This document shows positions 33,100-44,371 of a stretch of DNA of 64,000 nt, piece by piece. Positions within the stretch are counted from its first letter, which is position 1. Every line of letters starts with the position of its first letter. The translations under genes and the position numbers were made by a program. Origin of the DNA: Lunularia cruciata. Taxonomy: Eukaryota > Streptophyta > Marchantiopsida > Lunulariales > Lunulariaceae. The stretch lies in contig OX419758.1 in the NCBI GenBank assembly GCA_948567375.1, forward strand, positions 9,181,001 to 9,245,000. Reading direction: 5' to 3'. The notes below the pieces were generated by a model, which saw only the letters and a program-made list of their open reading frames with translations, was not told where the DNA came from and did not search any database.

Positions 33100-36000
33100 C
33101 TCGAACACCTTAAAAGGCTCTGTCTTTTCAACACATTGGCAGTAAGGGGTACTTATTGCGGGATTTACGCCCTGAGCTGAGTGAATATTGATTCAGGCAT
33201 TCAGGTCCGTTTGACCAGCCATCCTGAACGACCCACCATTCCGAGTAGCATCCGCAGATCCGGTATCCTGTGGAAGTCCAGCAAAAATACATCCTCAATG
33301 TTTGAGTTACAAGTTGACATGGAGTGCTGGCCTTCACTCCCAGACCTCGAATTACCATAAGACAAACTCTCGTTACAAGAAGGCTTCAGAAGGTCAGTGA
33401 TGTAGGCAATAAAAAAGAAAATTGAAACATGTCTGTTTACAATAGTGAATTTATCTACCGAGATCTCTTAGAGAGACTGCATGGAGCTGAAAGCTCAAGA
33501 AGCAAATCTACAAGTCCAGCCATGAATCACCATAAATTAAGACACTGATCATTATTCCACTTGTTGCTTTTCAGTTTCTTTCTCAATTGGGCAATCCCTA
33601 ACGATTCTCAGCGACTAAGCTTGAAGACAACAATGATTATAATTGCCCCTAAAACTTCTGTTGCAGCTACAACAAAAGATAACAGGAAGGGGAAAGGCAG
33701 ACAGTTAGCGATTCAATGAACATGTTTCTCAGCTGTTCACGACTATCTCTTTCACCAAAATGCAAAAAGTTCGACAACATCCTCCTGATATCAAACTTGA
33801 CTACAGTACAGAAACTAAAGTCCATTATTGAGAATCAAATCAAAAGGAGTGCAAATCGCATCGACCGATCTAAGATACATAATTTAGCACTGTCGACCAA
33901 TCTTGTCTACATGATCAATGTAATTTGATTTCAATTGCACGGAGTTTCGAGTCTACACATCAAGACTCCCTGTCGTTTGACGTGAAAGACAAGGGAGCTG
34001 AAAGAAATTTCTCTACTCAAATGACACGCAGTGTAGTTTAGAAGTTGAGTTAAAAAGGATAAACTTCGTCTCTTCAGCACGCGGGAGTCCTCACACGCTG
34101 ATCCTAAGCACAGATTCGAACTGGCGAGAATTCAACTTACATACGTAGGCGCTCAGTGGACTGGCAGGAGCTCTTAGATCCGAGCCAACGATATATCGCA
34201 ACCTTCCTCTGCACTAGATATACCAAAATTATGTGCCGACAACTCAGCACCTCAGCAATATTCACTATTGTCCTGGTTTTGGATGATATAGTCCCAAAAC
34301 TAGCAACACAAAATTCTTTGCAATAATATGAGAATCTGTTGAGAACAGTCTCAGCTCTTGCTTTTGCATGATGCGCTTGAACTGAATCTTGAGGAAAGAT
34401 GACTAGATCGAGCTGCGAATGTGCGCGTGATACAAGGACAATGCCGAAGCAGGCCGCTCATGTGTTGTCCAATTCCAGGTCCACCGTCCTCTGTTGTAAA
34501 ATGATTAGATATTTCATGGACTTATTCCTTCATCGCGTTAGTAAATTTACCAACCAAGTCGGCCACTTTAACATTTACATCAACATCATAACTTTTTCTG
34601 TTTAGAGGAAGGCTATGAACCACAACAAAGACCGGTTTCGAGCATTTCGTCACCTCCAGCTTACTACAACATTCCTGAATTCAACACCCTAGTATATATA
34701 TACTATCTACCAATGGCAAGAAAACCGGAAGACTAGAAGACTATGTCTAGATTCGTGTTGGAACACCTGTTCCGATAAATGTATTCATTCCGTCCAGTTT
34801 TTATCTTCCTTGAGAACAATCATTGTATATGAAGTCGTGAATAATGCACAGCATGCGCGAGCTATATTGGCTGTCGAAGTAGACAAGAATGTAAAATATT
34901 CAGTTAATGTGTCTTTGCCTCGAGCGCATAAAGCTACAGGGTAGAAACCCAAGCTCTGCTGAAAAGGTATTGCTTGTTTAAGTGGATTCTGCCCACTAGC
35001 TTACTTGGTCATGGTTCTGTGCATGGATGTAACACAATGCCTTAGTATGCAGTAGATTCCACAATTGACTAGGTTTATAGCTGCGGGTCTTTCGACCCCG
35101 TCCCTCATGTTTGTGTCTATCACATTCTGTCCTTTTGTGCGGTCCAGTAATATATGATGGAGCAAGGTTGACACTTCTCAAGAATTGAGTGTATATATAT
35201 ATTAATTACAGATTTGCGAGATCTAATGGTCAACGTCCATGTTAAAATACACGCAAACGCAAAGGAACAAACGACCCCATAGATTGAAGAGGTCATGAAG
35301 GTTGAAGGAAGTGCCAAATATGGCCCACTATCCAACATGTACAAGATGCTGCCCAAGCAACTTGACTACACGTGCACGATGAGATCATTATTTGGTGACA
35401 AAGATGTCAAATGTAAAGAAAGAATTTGGGCAACACCTCTTCATACACTCGTGGAATGACTTTCAAATGATTCCGGATGTTCGATTGTTGAGACTTCTAC
35501 TAGAAACTCATAAAAGTATCCACCTCCGTTTTCCAGCTCTTTATATCCACGAGCCATCCAGACATTCTTGATACGTTTTGCAGATTAAGCTCCTTATACT
35601 ACATGTCTTGGAAATCCGTAGCAACTGAGAACATCTACGATCTGATTGGTATTATCTAGATCATTTGTAGATTCTTGCATGTCCTCTAAGGGAAATAAAC
35701 ATCATGAGACTTAGGACTCGTGAATAGAACAAGACCAAATTTATTATTCGACCAACTAACACCAATGAAAACAAGAAGTTGTTAGGCACCAACTCATTGC
35801 TTCTGTCGGTGATCCAATTCCAAGCATACAGCTGCAGGTCTGTAGATGATAGCCTTTGCAAGAAAGACGTACTTCGACCAGAGCAAGGAGTTTCCAAACA
35901 ATATATTGCGAGATAAATAAGATACTTTCATAATACAGTTCTGTCAAGTTTTAATCTCGTCCAAATCATTGAATTTGTTGCGATCGTTTCTTGCACAACT

Positions 36001-36189
36001 GGCGGAGAGTACCACGGGAAGATCAAGGTTCAAGGTCAAGTGAAGCGGGATTTTTATTTGAATCAAGTGGTTTTGATTGAGTCAAGTGGAGTACGCCCTT
36101 CTCAAAAACGGTCCTAGCCAGTCAGTATTTGGAAGCAAACTTGCTAAAATGGCGGATAGAATAGAGTAGGTTTAGAAAAGTAAAATGCT
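33100..36189. other. Intergenic, nothing recognised
   Basis: Three kilobases of moderately AT-rich DNA. It must include the promoter of the methyltransferase-like gene. Reading frames are short, and no repeat ends, RNA gene or protein family stood out. Confidence 0.4.
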
Positions 36190-36770
36190 ACTGCATGCGA
36201 TAGCCAGAATGATGGAAAACCCCATCAAGCCCTACAAGGAAAAGACAAAGGAGATCCCGATAGTTCTGGTAAGAGTCTGCCCTACAACACCTAAGATATC
36301 TTAGCTATGCATGCCAATTGGAACATTTGAAGAAACATCACCTAATGTGATTACTCTCCTCTAGATTGCACCATCCAATGCTCTCTTTAAGGTAGTGGAC
36401 ATGCAGCCTAAAATGCAGACATAAGGTAGTGGACATGCAGCCTAATAATATGTTGTGAAATAGGAGAGTGATGGTGACACCCTTGAGGTCTTGAATGATA
36501 TGCACTCATGCACTCCATGACAAAGGTGTCAAACACCACATCCATCACTCCATATAACTCCAAGGCTAGAGGAACAAAGAGGCGACCTTGGTACATACCC
36601 CTATACTTGGAGACCTTGCTTGTTGTTCCTCTGCTTGCCACCCGTCCCAAAGGATGAGTGATCACTCTCCCACACCGCATCACATATAGGATCCTCAACC
36701 ACAATATCTGCTATGGTCACTTGGTCATCTCGGACCAAATATAAGTATGCATTGACTCATGTTGATTGCC
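36190..36770 (-). mobile_element. LINE-like 3' region, degraded copy
   Basis: Read on the minus strand, this matches the copy at 39047-39626 from its tttggtcc start through the tail gcttgatgggg. The encoded stretch includes VSKYRGMYQGRLFVPLALEL and then departs from frame. It resembles the C-terminal part of LINE ORF2 proteins, downstream of the reverse transcriptase, by pattern (FVPLALE-YG...; VSIALQRA in the sister copy). It contains a 23-base tandem duplication (36388-36410 and 36422-36444) absent from the sister copy. Ends are approximate; no clear target duplication was found. Confidence 0.6.
36388..36444. repeat. Short tandem duplication inside the LINE-like copy
   Basis: The unit taaggtagtggacatgcagc plus cta occurs twice, 34 bases apart (36388-36410 and 36422-36444). 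Confidence 0.85.
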
Positions 36771-38101
36771 AATCATACCAACCAACCAAGCAAGGTATCT
36801 ACTCTCTTGTTGCATGGCAAACATTATATCCTTGATAAGATCATGGGTAGTTATCCTCTATCCTCCAAAGGGACACCAAATCATATAGAAAATTGATGCA
36901 TCTAGTGTAGAACCACACTCACAAGTGAGTAATGAAGATGTAGATAGGTTGACCAAACCTAGATAAAATCTCATTATTGTAGAGAAAATACTTGGTGTGA
37001 GTTGGAATGCCCTAATGCACAATCAAGCTAGGATCCAAGAGCATGCACCTTTGTTAGATCCAAGAGCCTGCATGTCACGATATTCGTGGTGTCAAAGCTA
37101 GATTGCTCAAACTCTAGAGTAGTAGTGTCAGTAGTTAGAGGTATTTTGGTAGTTACTCATAGACTACGTGTTGGTGGTCTTAATTCATGTTTGGGGTATT
37201 GATCACATGGTGGAACCTATCGTCACTTGCACCGTTTGCACCATCAAGTGTGCCATCAACAAGACCATTAGGGCTAGAGAGGAATAGCTTCAAAGTGCAA
37301 CTCCAAAGAGCTCACTTCTATGATGTTGAGCCTTTGAGTTCTTGGCTATGGTAGACATAGGCCAGAGAGCTTCACTTGGAATCTCTTAGCTAGAGTGGAT
37401 GTGGCTTGATTTTAATTAGTGCTTACTTGTTGGTAGAGTGATTGAGTGAATGATCAAATATTGATCTGCTTGAGTGTGATTTGAGTTGATGAAGAAATGA
37501 TTACATCACAAAAATGAGAGTTAGGGGGAAATCAGGTGTAGGAACCGAGGTTGTTGGTGGTATCTCCAAGCCTAATGGATCACTGATACCTTGATCGTGG
37601 TTCAGATTTCCTTGAGAGTGATTGTGTGTAGAAACTCTATGTGAATTGATGTAGATTTGGCAATGGTGCAGATGGTGTGCGAAAGCATTGGCCAAATTTT
37701 GATGAAAATAAAGTCAATTTCAGACAATAGTGTTCAATTGGAACCCAAGAGATGAAAGAAGTGTCAATTTGGTGCAAGTTGATCTCAAAATGCAAAGTTG
37801 AAAGTGGAGTTGTGAACCCATCCTCTCAAATTTAGAGATTTGGAGATCCACATCCTTCCAATTTGGCTTGAGCGGAGATTTAGTGGAGAATTTGGTGATT
37901 AGCCAACTTTGGAGGAGTTAGGTCAAATTTACGTAAGATTTGGTGGAGGAGTTGCGTTGGATTTATGTCAGATTTGGCTTGAGTTGGGTGAAGCTTGGTT
38001 AGATTTGGAAAATGTTTTCCAAATTTGAAGGAGGTTCAAATTGGCAAGAAGAAAGACCTCATTTGGCTGAATTTTGGAGTTTAGAGGCATAGGGTTGTGG
38101 A
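36771..38101. other. Repeat-like AT-rich DNA, not identified
   Basis: No gene. Several short phrases recur (tttggtggagga, gagttgg), and the stretch directly abuts the family B LTR at 38102. It may be older retroelement DNA, but I could not match it to a named part. Confidence 0.35.
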
Positions 38102-38693
38102 TGTAATACCAAGAGTTAGACATATTATCTAAAGATGAAAATTGGCTTGGCAATATCTAGAATGATGTTATATATGATGGACTAATTAGATCAGATAGAG
38201 GTATCACCAAAAGAGTAATTCTACTAATAAAGCAAAAGCTAAAAATAGCTTGAAAATTTCAAAGCCAAATTTGGATGCCTAAACGGATGAATTAGACCTT
38301 GAAAATGGAATGAGTATGTCCCCTCTAGGAGAAAATCTTGCCTTCACTCCCCCCAAAATTTGTCTCATTAAGAGCTTTCTAATGGTACCTCATCCATATG
38401 ATTTTGAGCTTCTTATAAGAAGATTCTCTAAAGATTCCTTCTTGTCAAACCTATTTGACCAATTAGATAAGACAAGGACCAACATGTCACACATCTAGGC
38501 AACTAATCTAAGGGTGGTGCTTGTTGACATGTCACCAATCCATGTATCTGATCCAAGGGTGGAGCTTCCTTTGAGAGGATGCTCTTTGCTATATAAGTCA
38601 AGGTGCTTCCTTGGGGCATGGAGTATTGAGTATGAAGCTTTGCATTTCTTCTCTTGTGTTTCCCTTAAGGACCTCTATCTTCAAAAGATGACA
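38102..38693 (+). repeat. Family B LTR (5')
   Basis: 592 bases; the same family recurs as a solo LTR at 62413-63157. TATA-like ctatataagtc near 38590. Confidence 0.8.
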
Positions 38694-38694
38694 A

Positions 38695-38706
38695 TGGTAT
38701 CAGAGC
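38695..38706 (+). promoter_or_regulatory. Initiator tRNA-Met primer-binding site, family B
   Basis: TGGTATCAGAGC, the standard plant LTR retrotransposon primer site, one base after the LTR. Confidence 0.85.
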
Positions 38707-39046
38707 AAGTGTTTCAATCCAAGAGAGTGGATCACCTCTCTTGGAGTACCATAGGCTATTGAGACTGAGTAATTATGAGGATATAAACCATAGTGCAATT
38801 GATAGACTATGAGTGTGTTCAAGAGAGGATAGGATGGAGGATCTAGGAAGACAATATCCAACACCTTGATTTCCATTCTTAAATCCGTTCCACATCAAGA
38901 TTCTATGAGCAAGTGAGAGTATATCTTGTTTTTCATTTTGGAGTAGAGTTCATGAATATAGTGATGAATTCACCAAACCCAATGATATTTCCCACGGTGA
39001 TCTATGATAGACAATAGGATTTGACAATCTATATTCTATTATGATG

Positions 39047-39626
39047 TCGGGGCAGACTTATACTTGGTCCAAGATGATCGAGTGACAGTAGCGGATGTCG
39101 TGGTCACGGACCCTACGCAGGATACAATTTCGGAAGGAGTGATTACCCATCCCCCTGGATGGGCGGCGAGTGCAGCAGTAGGTTGCAAGGTCTCCAAGTA
39201 TAGGGGCATGCAGCAAGGTCACCTCTTTATTCCTCTAGCCTTGGAGTTATATGGAGCGATGGACACGGCATTTGACACATTTGTCAAGGAGTGCACGAGA
39301 GCTTATCATGTTAGGCGTCAAGGGGTACTACTCTCACTCTCATACTTTGTAGCTTACTTTAGACATCATGTGTCCATTGCTCTACAGAGGGCAGTGGCTG
39401 GTGCAATCCATAGGAGAGCAATCACATTAGGTGATGTTTCTTTGGATGCTCTAGTTGTGTGTAGACCGTATGACTTGCATAGCTCGGATATCTTAGGTGC
39501 GGTAGGGCAGATTTCTCATACAGACTCTATTGGGGCTTAGCCCCATGTTACCTTTTTTGTCTCTCCCTTGTACGGCTTGATGGGGTTTTCCCATCCTTCT
39601 TTTTTCCTACGCGGTCTCCTTTCTTC
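39047..39626 (+). mobile_element. LINE-like 3' region inserted in family B leader
   Basis: 580 bases bounded by an 8-base direct repeat ttatgatg (39039-39046 and 39627-39634). The empty site is seen in the second leader copy near 41.38-41.42 kb, which runs straight through. A reading frame from 39064 to 39540 encodes about 158 residues, including KVSKYRGMQQGHLFIPLALE, FRHHVSIALQRAVAGAIHRR and an end at SIGA; it resembles the C-terminal tail of LINE ORF2 proteins. The stop lies in a hairpin-forming GGGGCTTAGCCCC, followed by a tail of about 85 bases without poly(A). I infer a 5'-truncated non-LTR element; the family name is unknown. Confidence 0.7.
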
Positions 39627-41305
39627 TTATGATGGATCTAAATATACTAAATCCTCTCCCTTTCAACACTCAAGTAGAAATCTATTATGTGGTTAGACCA
39701 AACGTAATGTTTAGGGATTTTGTAGTCCATAATTTTGGTGAGGAATATTATCAACAAGTGATAGCCTCTAAAGTCCCAATGGTAGTCCCAAATTTGTGCC
39801 CCCTCTTGCATGAACATATTAATCCTCTCTTGAAGTAAGAAGTAGTGATTGAGGAGTTGTTGTGTGTAGGAATTATGGATCCGTAGTTGCAAGACTTGAT
39901 GTAAGGAATGTAGGGGATGTTGGATGAGTTTTGTGAGATCAAGATGACCATAGAGGCATTGAAAAATCAAGAATGTACCTTCAAGAATGAGCATGCAATG
40001 CATGAAGGAGAATTGTTCCAAAAACCAATACCAATAGCTAAAGTACATGGAGAATCACTCATAACAATCCCAATCAATAATGAAGCCACATTGTTACTAT
40101 GGATGAAGAAGACATGCAATATTGACCCTTACAAGGAACAAAGTTCCATGGAAGTAGTGGAGAATGAATCAATACTTTTGATTGTTCATAACTGAAATTA
40201 CAAATCATTCTATAGGCGTGTTGGCATGTGAGTACTTGACAGATAAAGCCCTCATATGGTATGATGTTTGAGGATGATCAATGTTGGCAGAAGGAAGGGA
40301 GGTCACTTGGACGGCCATGTAGGAAGTATTGTTGAAGAACTTCCAATCCATCGATTCTATGCAAATGGGCCAAACCCGACTATGTGGATTGAAGTAGAAG
40401 AATAGTGTACAAGAATACATTGAGACATTTCTTGATCTAAAGGTCATAATAACCAACATGAGTCCCATAGAAGCTTTGGATAATTTCAAACAAGGGTTAA
40501 AAGAGGAAATCTGCCAAGAAGTAATGGTGCAAAACCCTTGCATGGTTTTTGAAGCCATTGCTTGTGATCAGAGTATAGCAAGGGTGCTTGGAGGAGGTGA
40601 AGGGGTTGTCTTGACTCAACATTATTAGGCTGAAAAACAACACTTTGGTGGACCAGTTCCTATGGAATTGGGCAACAGTTGGTTCCAAGAATGAGGAGCA
40701 CGATTGATCCAAGGAGAAAAGGGACGGGCTCAAGAAAGGAGAGATGAATTCCCATGAAGGGAAGGGAATCAAGCAAAGCAATGTTCTTGTTACCAAGTTG
40801 TACTGTAGCCAAGTTGGGCACCTAGCCATTAATTTTTGTACTTTTTTTCCTAGAGGCTTGATGCCCTTATAAAGACAATCTTTGAACAACATGGAGAGAT
40901 AAATTGAAGAGGAGGAGGCAAAAATCACATCAAAAAACAAAGATTGCTAGTAAATGTACCTCACGGCCTTATTGGCTCAATAGAGAAGTGAAAAAGCAAG
41001 GGAAGGAAGAAGGCAAGTGCACAAAGATTGAGGAAGACAAACTCACAATTGATTGTTATAGATGGAGTACTAAAAGGAAATCAAGTGAGAGTATTGATAG
41101 ACCTTGGAGCACCAAAGAATTTCTTATCTTGCTCTATTGCAATAAGATTGGGGATGAATCTATAGAAGGATGAGAATGAAGAAGTAGAATTACCTAATGG
41201 ATAGACATAAAGGATTAAGTTATTACCTAGAAAGGTAACACTCTTTGTAGGAGAGTATCAAGAAGCAATTGAGTGGTGAGAGATAACGTTAGCTCTGCAA
41301 GTGAT

Positions 41306-41757
41306 ATGGTTATTGATGAATTCACCAAACATAATGATTCTACCTATAGTGATCTACGATAGAGAGTGGGATTGGATAATCTATATTCTATTATGAGTGA
41401 TTTGAATGTACCAAATACTCTCACTTTCAACATCAAGTAGAAATTTGTTATATGGTTAGACCAAAAGTGATGTTTAGGGATTATGTAGTCCAAAAATTTG
41501 GTGAGAAATATTATCAATGAGTGTTAGCTTCTAAAGTCCCAATGGTAGTTCCAATAGTCTATGCCCTTTCTTGAGTGATCATATTAACTCTATATTGAAA
41601 TAAGAAGTAACATTTGAGTGTTGCCATGTGCATGAATTATGGAACCATAGTTCCAAGATTTGATGCAAAGAATGCAAAGGATGTTGAACAAGTTTTTGGA
41701 GATCAAGATGACAATGGAGGTATTGCAAAGGCAAGTTTGTACCTTCATGAATGACCA
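41306..41757 (+). mobile_element. Family B leader and gag start, second copy
   Basis: From gatgaattcaccaaac onward this repeats 38.96-39.04 kb plus 39.63-39.99 kb without the LINE-like insertion. It is a separate, broken fragment of family B and serves as the empty-site control for that insertion. Confidence 0.75.
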
Positions 41758-43939
41758 AGCTTGATAGATTGAGTAGATTGGAGATTAGTCATTGGGAGAG
41801 AAGCAAGAGAAGTAGGAGGAATCACCTTCTATCAAAAGTATGAGTCTTTGGAAGAAATTTTTGAGGTGAGGAATTCTTTTAGTAGATCTTGACCAAGAAC
41901 AAGTACATGGTGGATAGTTATAAAGACCTAATACAAAGGAGTATCATCAGTGCAATGATGGCTATGTTCAAGCTAGAACAAACCACCTATGATGCAACAT
42001 GCAGTATTCTTCCACCAGATGTTTGCAAGAGAGGTGGTAGACTGGACAAAGTGTTTGCACCAACAAGTTGGGCAGATGATTACTAGTTGGAGAATGAATA
42101 TGCCGCCCTAGTATTTCATACCCTTTGCAGCCCACTTTTACTTTGGATTGAACCTACTTAGCTCGGAGTAGAGAGGATGGATGGTGTCCCACTTTCACCC
42201 TAACATACAAAGAGAAGCAGATGGGGATTAACAATATTACATCAAGTGGGTGTGTGAACGCGATGACTACTACTTGAATAGTAGTAAGGAGAGGATATTC
42301 ATAGTAGAGATCCCCATGCCAAGAAAGAGAAGTAGACCCAAAGGACAAATAACATTGGTGCAGCCCCAGAAGATATGAAGATTGAATCTGAAGCCCACAC
42401 TAGTAGAAGTGAAGGAATTTTCTTTGAAGGACAAATTAGAAGGAGAAACCAAGTCAAAAGGTGAAGCCTCACAAGCAGAAGAAGAATTCATGCTGTAGAG
42501 TGGAGAGTCTAGTAGTGGTAGTGAAGGAGAGCCAAAGTTCAGCAATTGAGAGAAAGGATTGTTGGAGAAGAAGAGTGGGAGTTTCATGAGGCAATTGACC
42601 ACATGGAAGGAGGAAATGAGCCGTGTTTGGAGTTGTTGGCAGCCAAGTTGGGAGATGAACAAGTAGGAGAGGTTGCCTTGGTATTTCCAAGAGTAGCAAG
42701 ATCAAAGAGAAGTGCTCAAGCTAGAGTTGTAAGACCTAGCAAAGTTGAAGACAAAGAGTAGAAATTGAAGAGCAAGACATTGAAGATACAAAGATTGCGT
42801 CTTTGGGGTAAGACACTAGCCAAAGAAGCACCTACCAAAGACAAAGAAATTAGAGATGATGAAGGAAGATGTATCGGAGTTGAATATCAATCAAAGATTG
42901 TTTGTCCTTTGTTGATGCATCTATAGCAAAAGAAAGTAGAGTTGAAGAAGAATCATTTGGGAGTTGTAAGTAGTAAAGCAATGGACTGAGAAGACCTTGA
43001 AGTTAAGAAGTAAGCTAACCCAAGGAGAGAAGGAAGCCAAAGAACTTTGGGCTGAAGCAGTTCTTAGGAGGAAAAGCTTGGATACTTTGCATGAGAACTT
43101 TGTAAAGTGAAGTGAAGAACTAAAGGAGCAAAAGGCATTGGTCAAGAAGATGAAATAAGAAGTTGCTAATGCTCAAGTAGAAGTCATACACTCAAAGGCA
43201 ATTGTGGCAATGATGGAGCAAGAGCTGGAGATTTTGAAGAAGGGCACAACAGAGAAGGATCAAGCTTGGCAATGAGAGTTGGTTGATCAAAATCAGGAAG
43301 GATAATGATTGCGAAGGCTGCTCCAAAGTGTCAAAGGTCTAGTGTGTGCAAGAGAGGGAGGTGCTAAAGGCCAAATTGAGTTGGTTGATCAAAATCAGGA
43401 AGGAGAATGATTGCGAGGGCTGCTCCAAAGTGACAAAGGTCTAGTATGTGCAAGAGAGGGAGGTGCTAAAGGCCAAATTTGAGGACGAGCTGATGATACA
43501 TTGGACTGAACTGGAAGTAAAGAGAAGTAGGGAGAAGGTAGGTTTGAGTGTAGAGTTGGATGTAGTAGTAGCAATCATGGAGGAGTTGAAAGCGATGCTG
43601 AGTACTAAAGCCAAGGTTAAGTTAGAAGAAGCAAGGTTGCATGAATTGAAGTTGTTGGTGTAGGAGATGAGAAGAAGGAAAGCAAAGGAGGTAGACTTGA
43701 ACAGTTTGTTGATTTGCTTGAGAGATCGAGTAGATAGGAAAATGTTAGAAGTAGGAGACAATGTTTGTCTTAGATTAGATTTTGTCAGATCAGACTTGGA
43801 TAGACTTTGTAGTGAGATGAAGGTGGTTAAGAAGTCCAAAGTAGTAGAAGTAGGAATGCAGGTGTCTTTGGGTGAGTTGCTTGAGACATTAAAGAAGATT
43901 GGGTTAGAGAATAAGGATGTAGATAGATTACCCATAGCT
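41758..43939 (+). other. Unidentified coiled-coil-coding relic, left part
   Basis: Plus-strand stretches between about 42.55 and 43.94 kb encode lysine- and glutamate-rich heptad-like sequence, for example LEEARLHELKLLV and MRRRKAKEVDLNSLL, interrupted repeatedly. They match no retroelement domain I know. A tandem duplication of about 101 bases occupies roughly 43277-43480. The stretch is cut by the chromovirus insertion at 43945 and resumes at 49574. It could be an extra reading frame of an old retroelement or a captured host fragment; I cannot tell which. Confidence 0.4.
43277..43480 (+). repeat. Tandem duplication, period about 101 bases
   Basis: ttggttgatcaaaatcagga and the following ~80 bases occur twice, with a few differences between copies, inside the coiled-coil relic. 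Confidence 0.8.
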
Positions 43940-43944
43940 TCAAT

Positions 43945-44371
43945 TGTAACAATATGGAGTTTAACAAAAAAGTTAGTAGGGCTAACAAAGTAGCAAATAA
44001 GACAAATTAGCCTTTAGAATATTCCAAAAGTATCTAGAAGTTTCTTGTGAAGCTTCCCGACTAGCTTAGCTTGCACCTCAAGTAAGTAGCTTCTAGAAGG
44101 AAGCTTCTAGAAGCTTCCAACTAGCTTAGTTTGCATGCCAAGTAGGCAACTTCTAGAAAGAAGCTTCTTGTAAAGCTTACTGGTTAACTTGGCTTGCACT
44201 CTAAGAAAGCGGCTCAAGGAAGCTTCTTAAGAAGCTTCTCAAGGGCCTTGGATGCTACCTATAAATACCAAGGCCGAAGCTCATGCTAGGCATTTGGAGT
44301 TTTCCTTCATTCTAGTGTCCTAATGTGAGCTCACATTCTCCTATTTCTCTCCTCAATCTTGGTCATTTACA
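43945..44371 (+). repeat. Family A 5' LTR
   Basis: 427 bases, starting TGTAACAATATGG. Contains the heat-shock-element array near 44091-44117 and a TATA box ctataaatacc near 44259. Confidence 0.92.
44091..44117. promoter_or_regulatory. Heat-shock element array in family A 5' LTR
   Basis: The 20-base palindrome GGAAGCTTCTAGAAGCTTCC (44099-44118) gives four perfectly spaced alternating units, GAA-nn-TTC-nn-GAA-nn-TTC (44100-44117), the consensus site for heat shock factor trimers. A further TTCnnGAA pair lies at 44091-44098. The TATA box is about 142 bases downstream. Confidence 0.75.

Larger units (their letters stand above)
38102..41305 (+). mobile_element. Family B Ty3/gypsy element, 5' part
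   Basis: The LTR runs 38102-38693 (TGTAATACC...GATGACA) and is followed at 38695-38706 by TGGTATCAGAGC, a perfect initiator tRNA-Met primer site. The leader is interrupted by a LINE-like insertion (39047-39626). Gag lies about 39.6-40.7 kb, with the motif ACEYLTDKALIWYDV near 40.22 kb and a knuckle-like CYQ...GHLAI segment near 40.8 kb, followed by protease-like DNA. No matching 3' LTR follows; the sequence switches near 41.3 kb to a second copy of its own leader. Heavily broken and old. Confidence 0.75.

Noticed and set aside
33100-33108. Start of the methyltransferase-like frame at GTG 33108
   Set aside because: A eukaryotic gene should use ATG; the first in-frame ATG is at 33099.
39064-39540. 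158-codon frame considered as a host gene
   Set aside because: It sits inside a segment with target duplications and has degraded relatives in the window, so a mobile element tail fits better.
44041-44240. Repeated cttctagaag units, considered as a CRISPR-like or satellite array
   Set aside because: Spacing is irregular, there are no spacers, and the units occur only within LTRs; heat-shock elements explain them.
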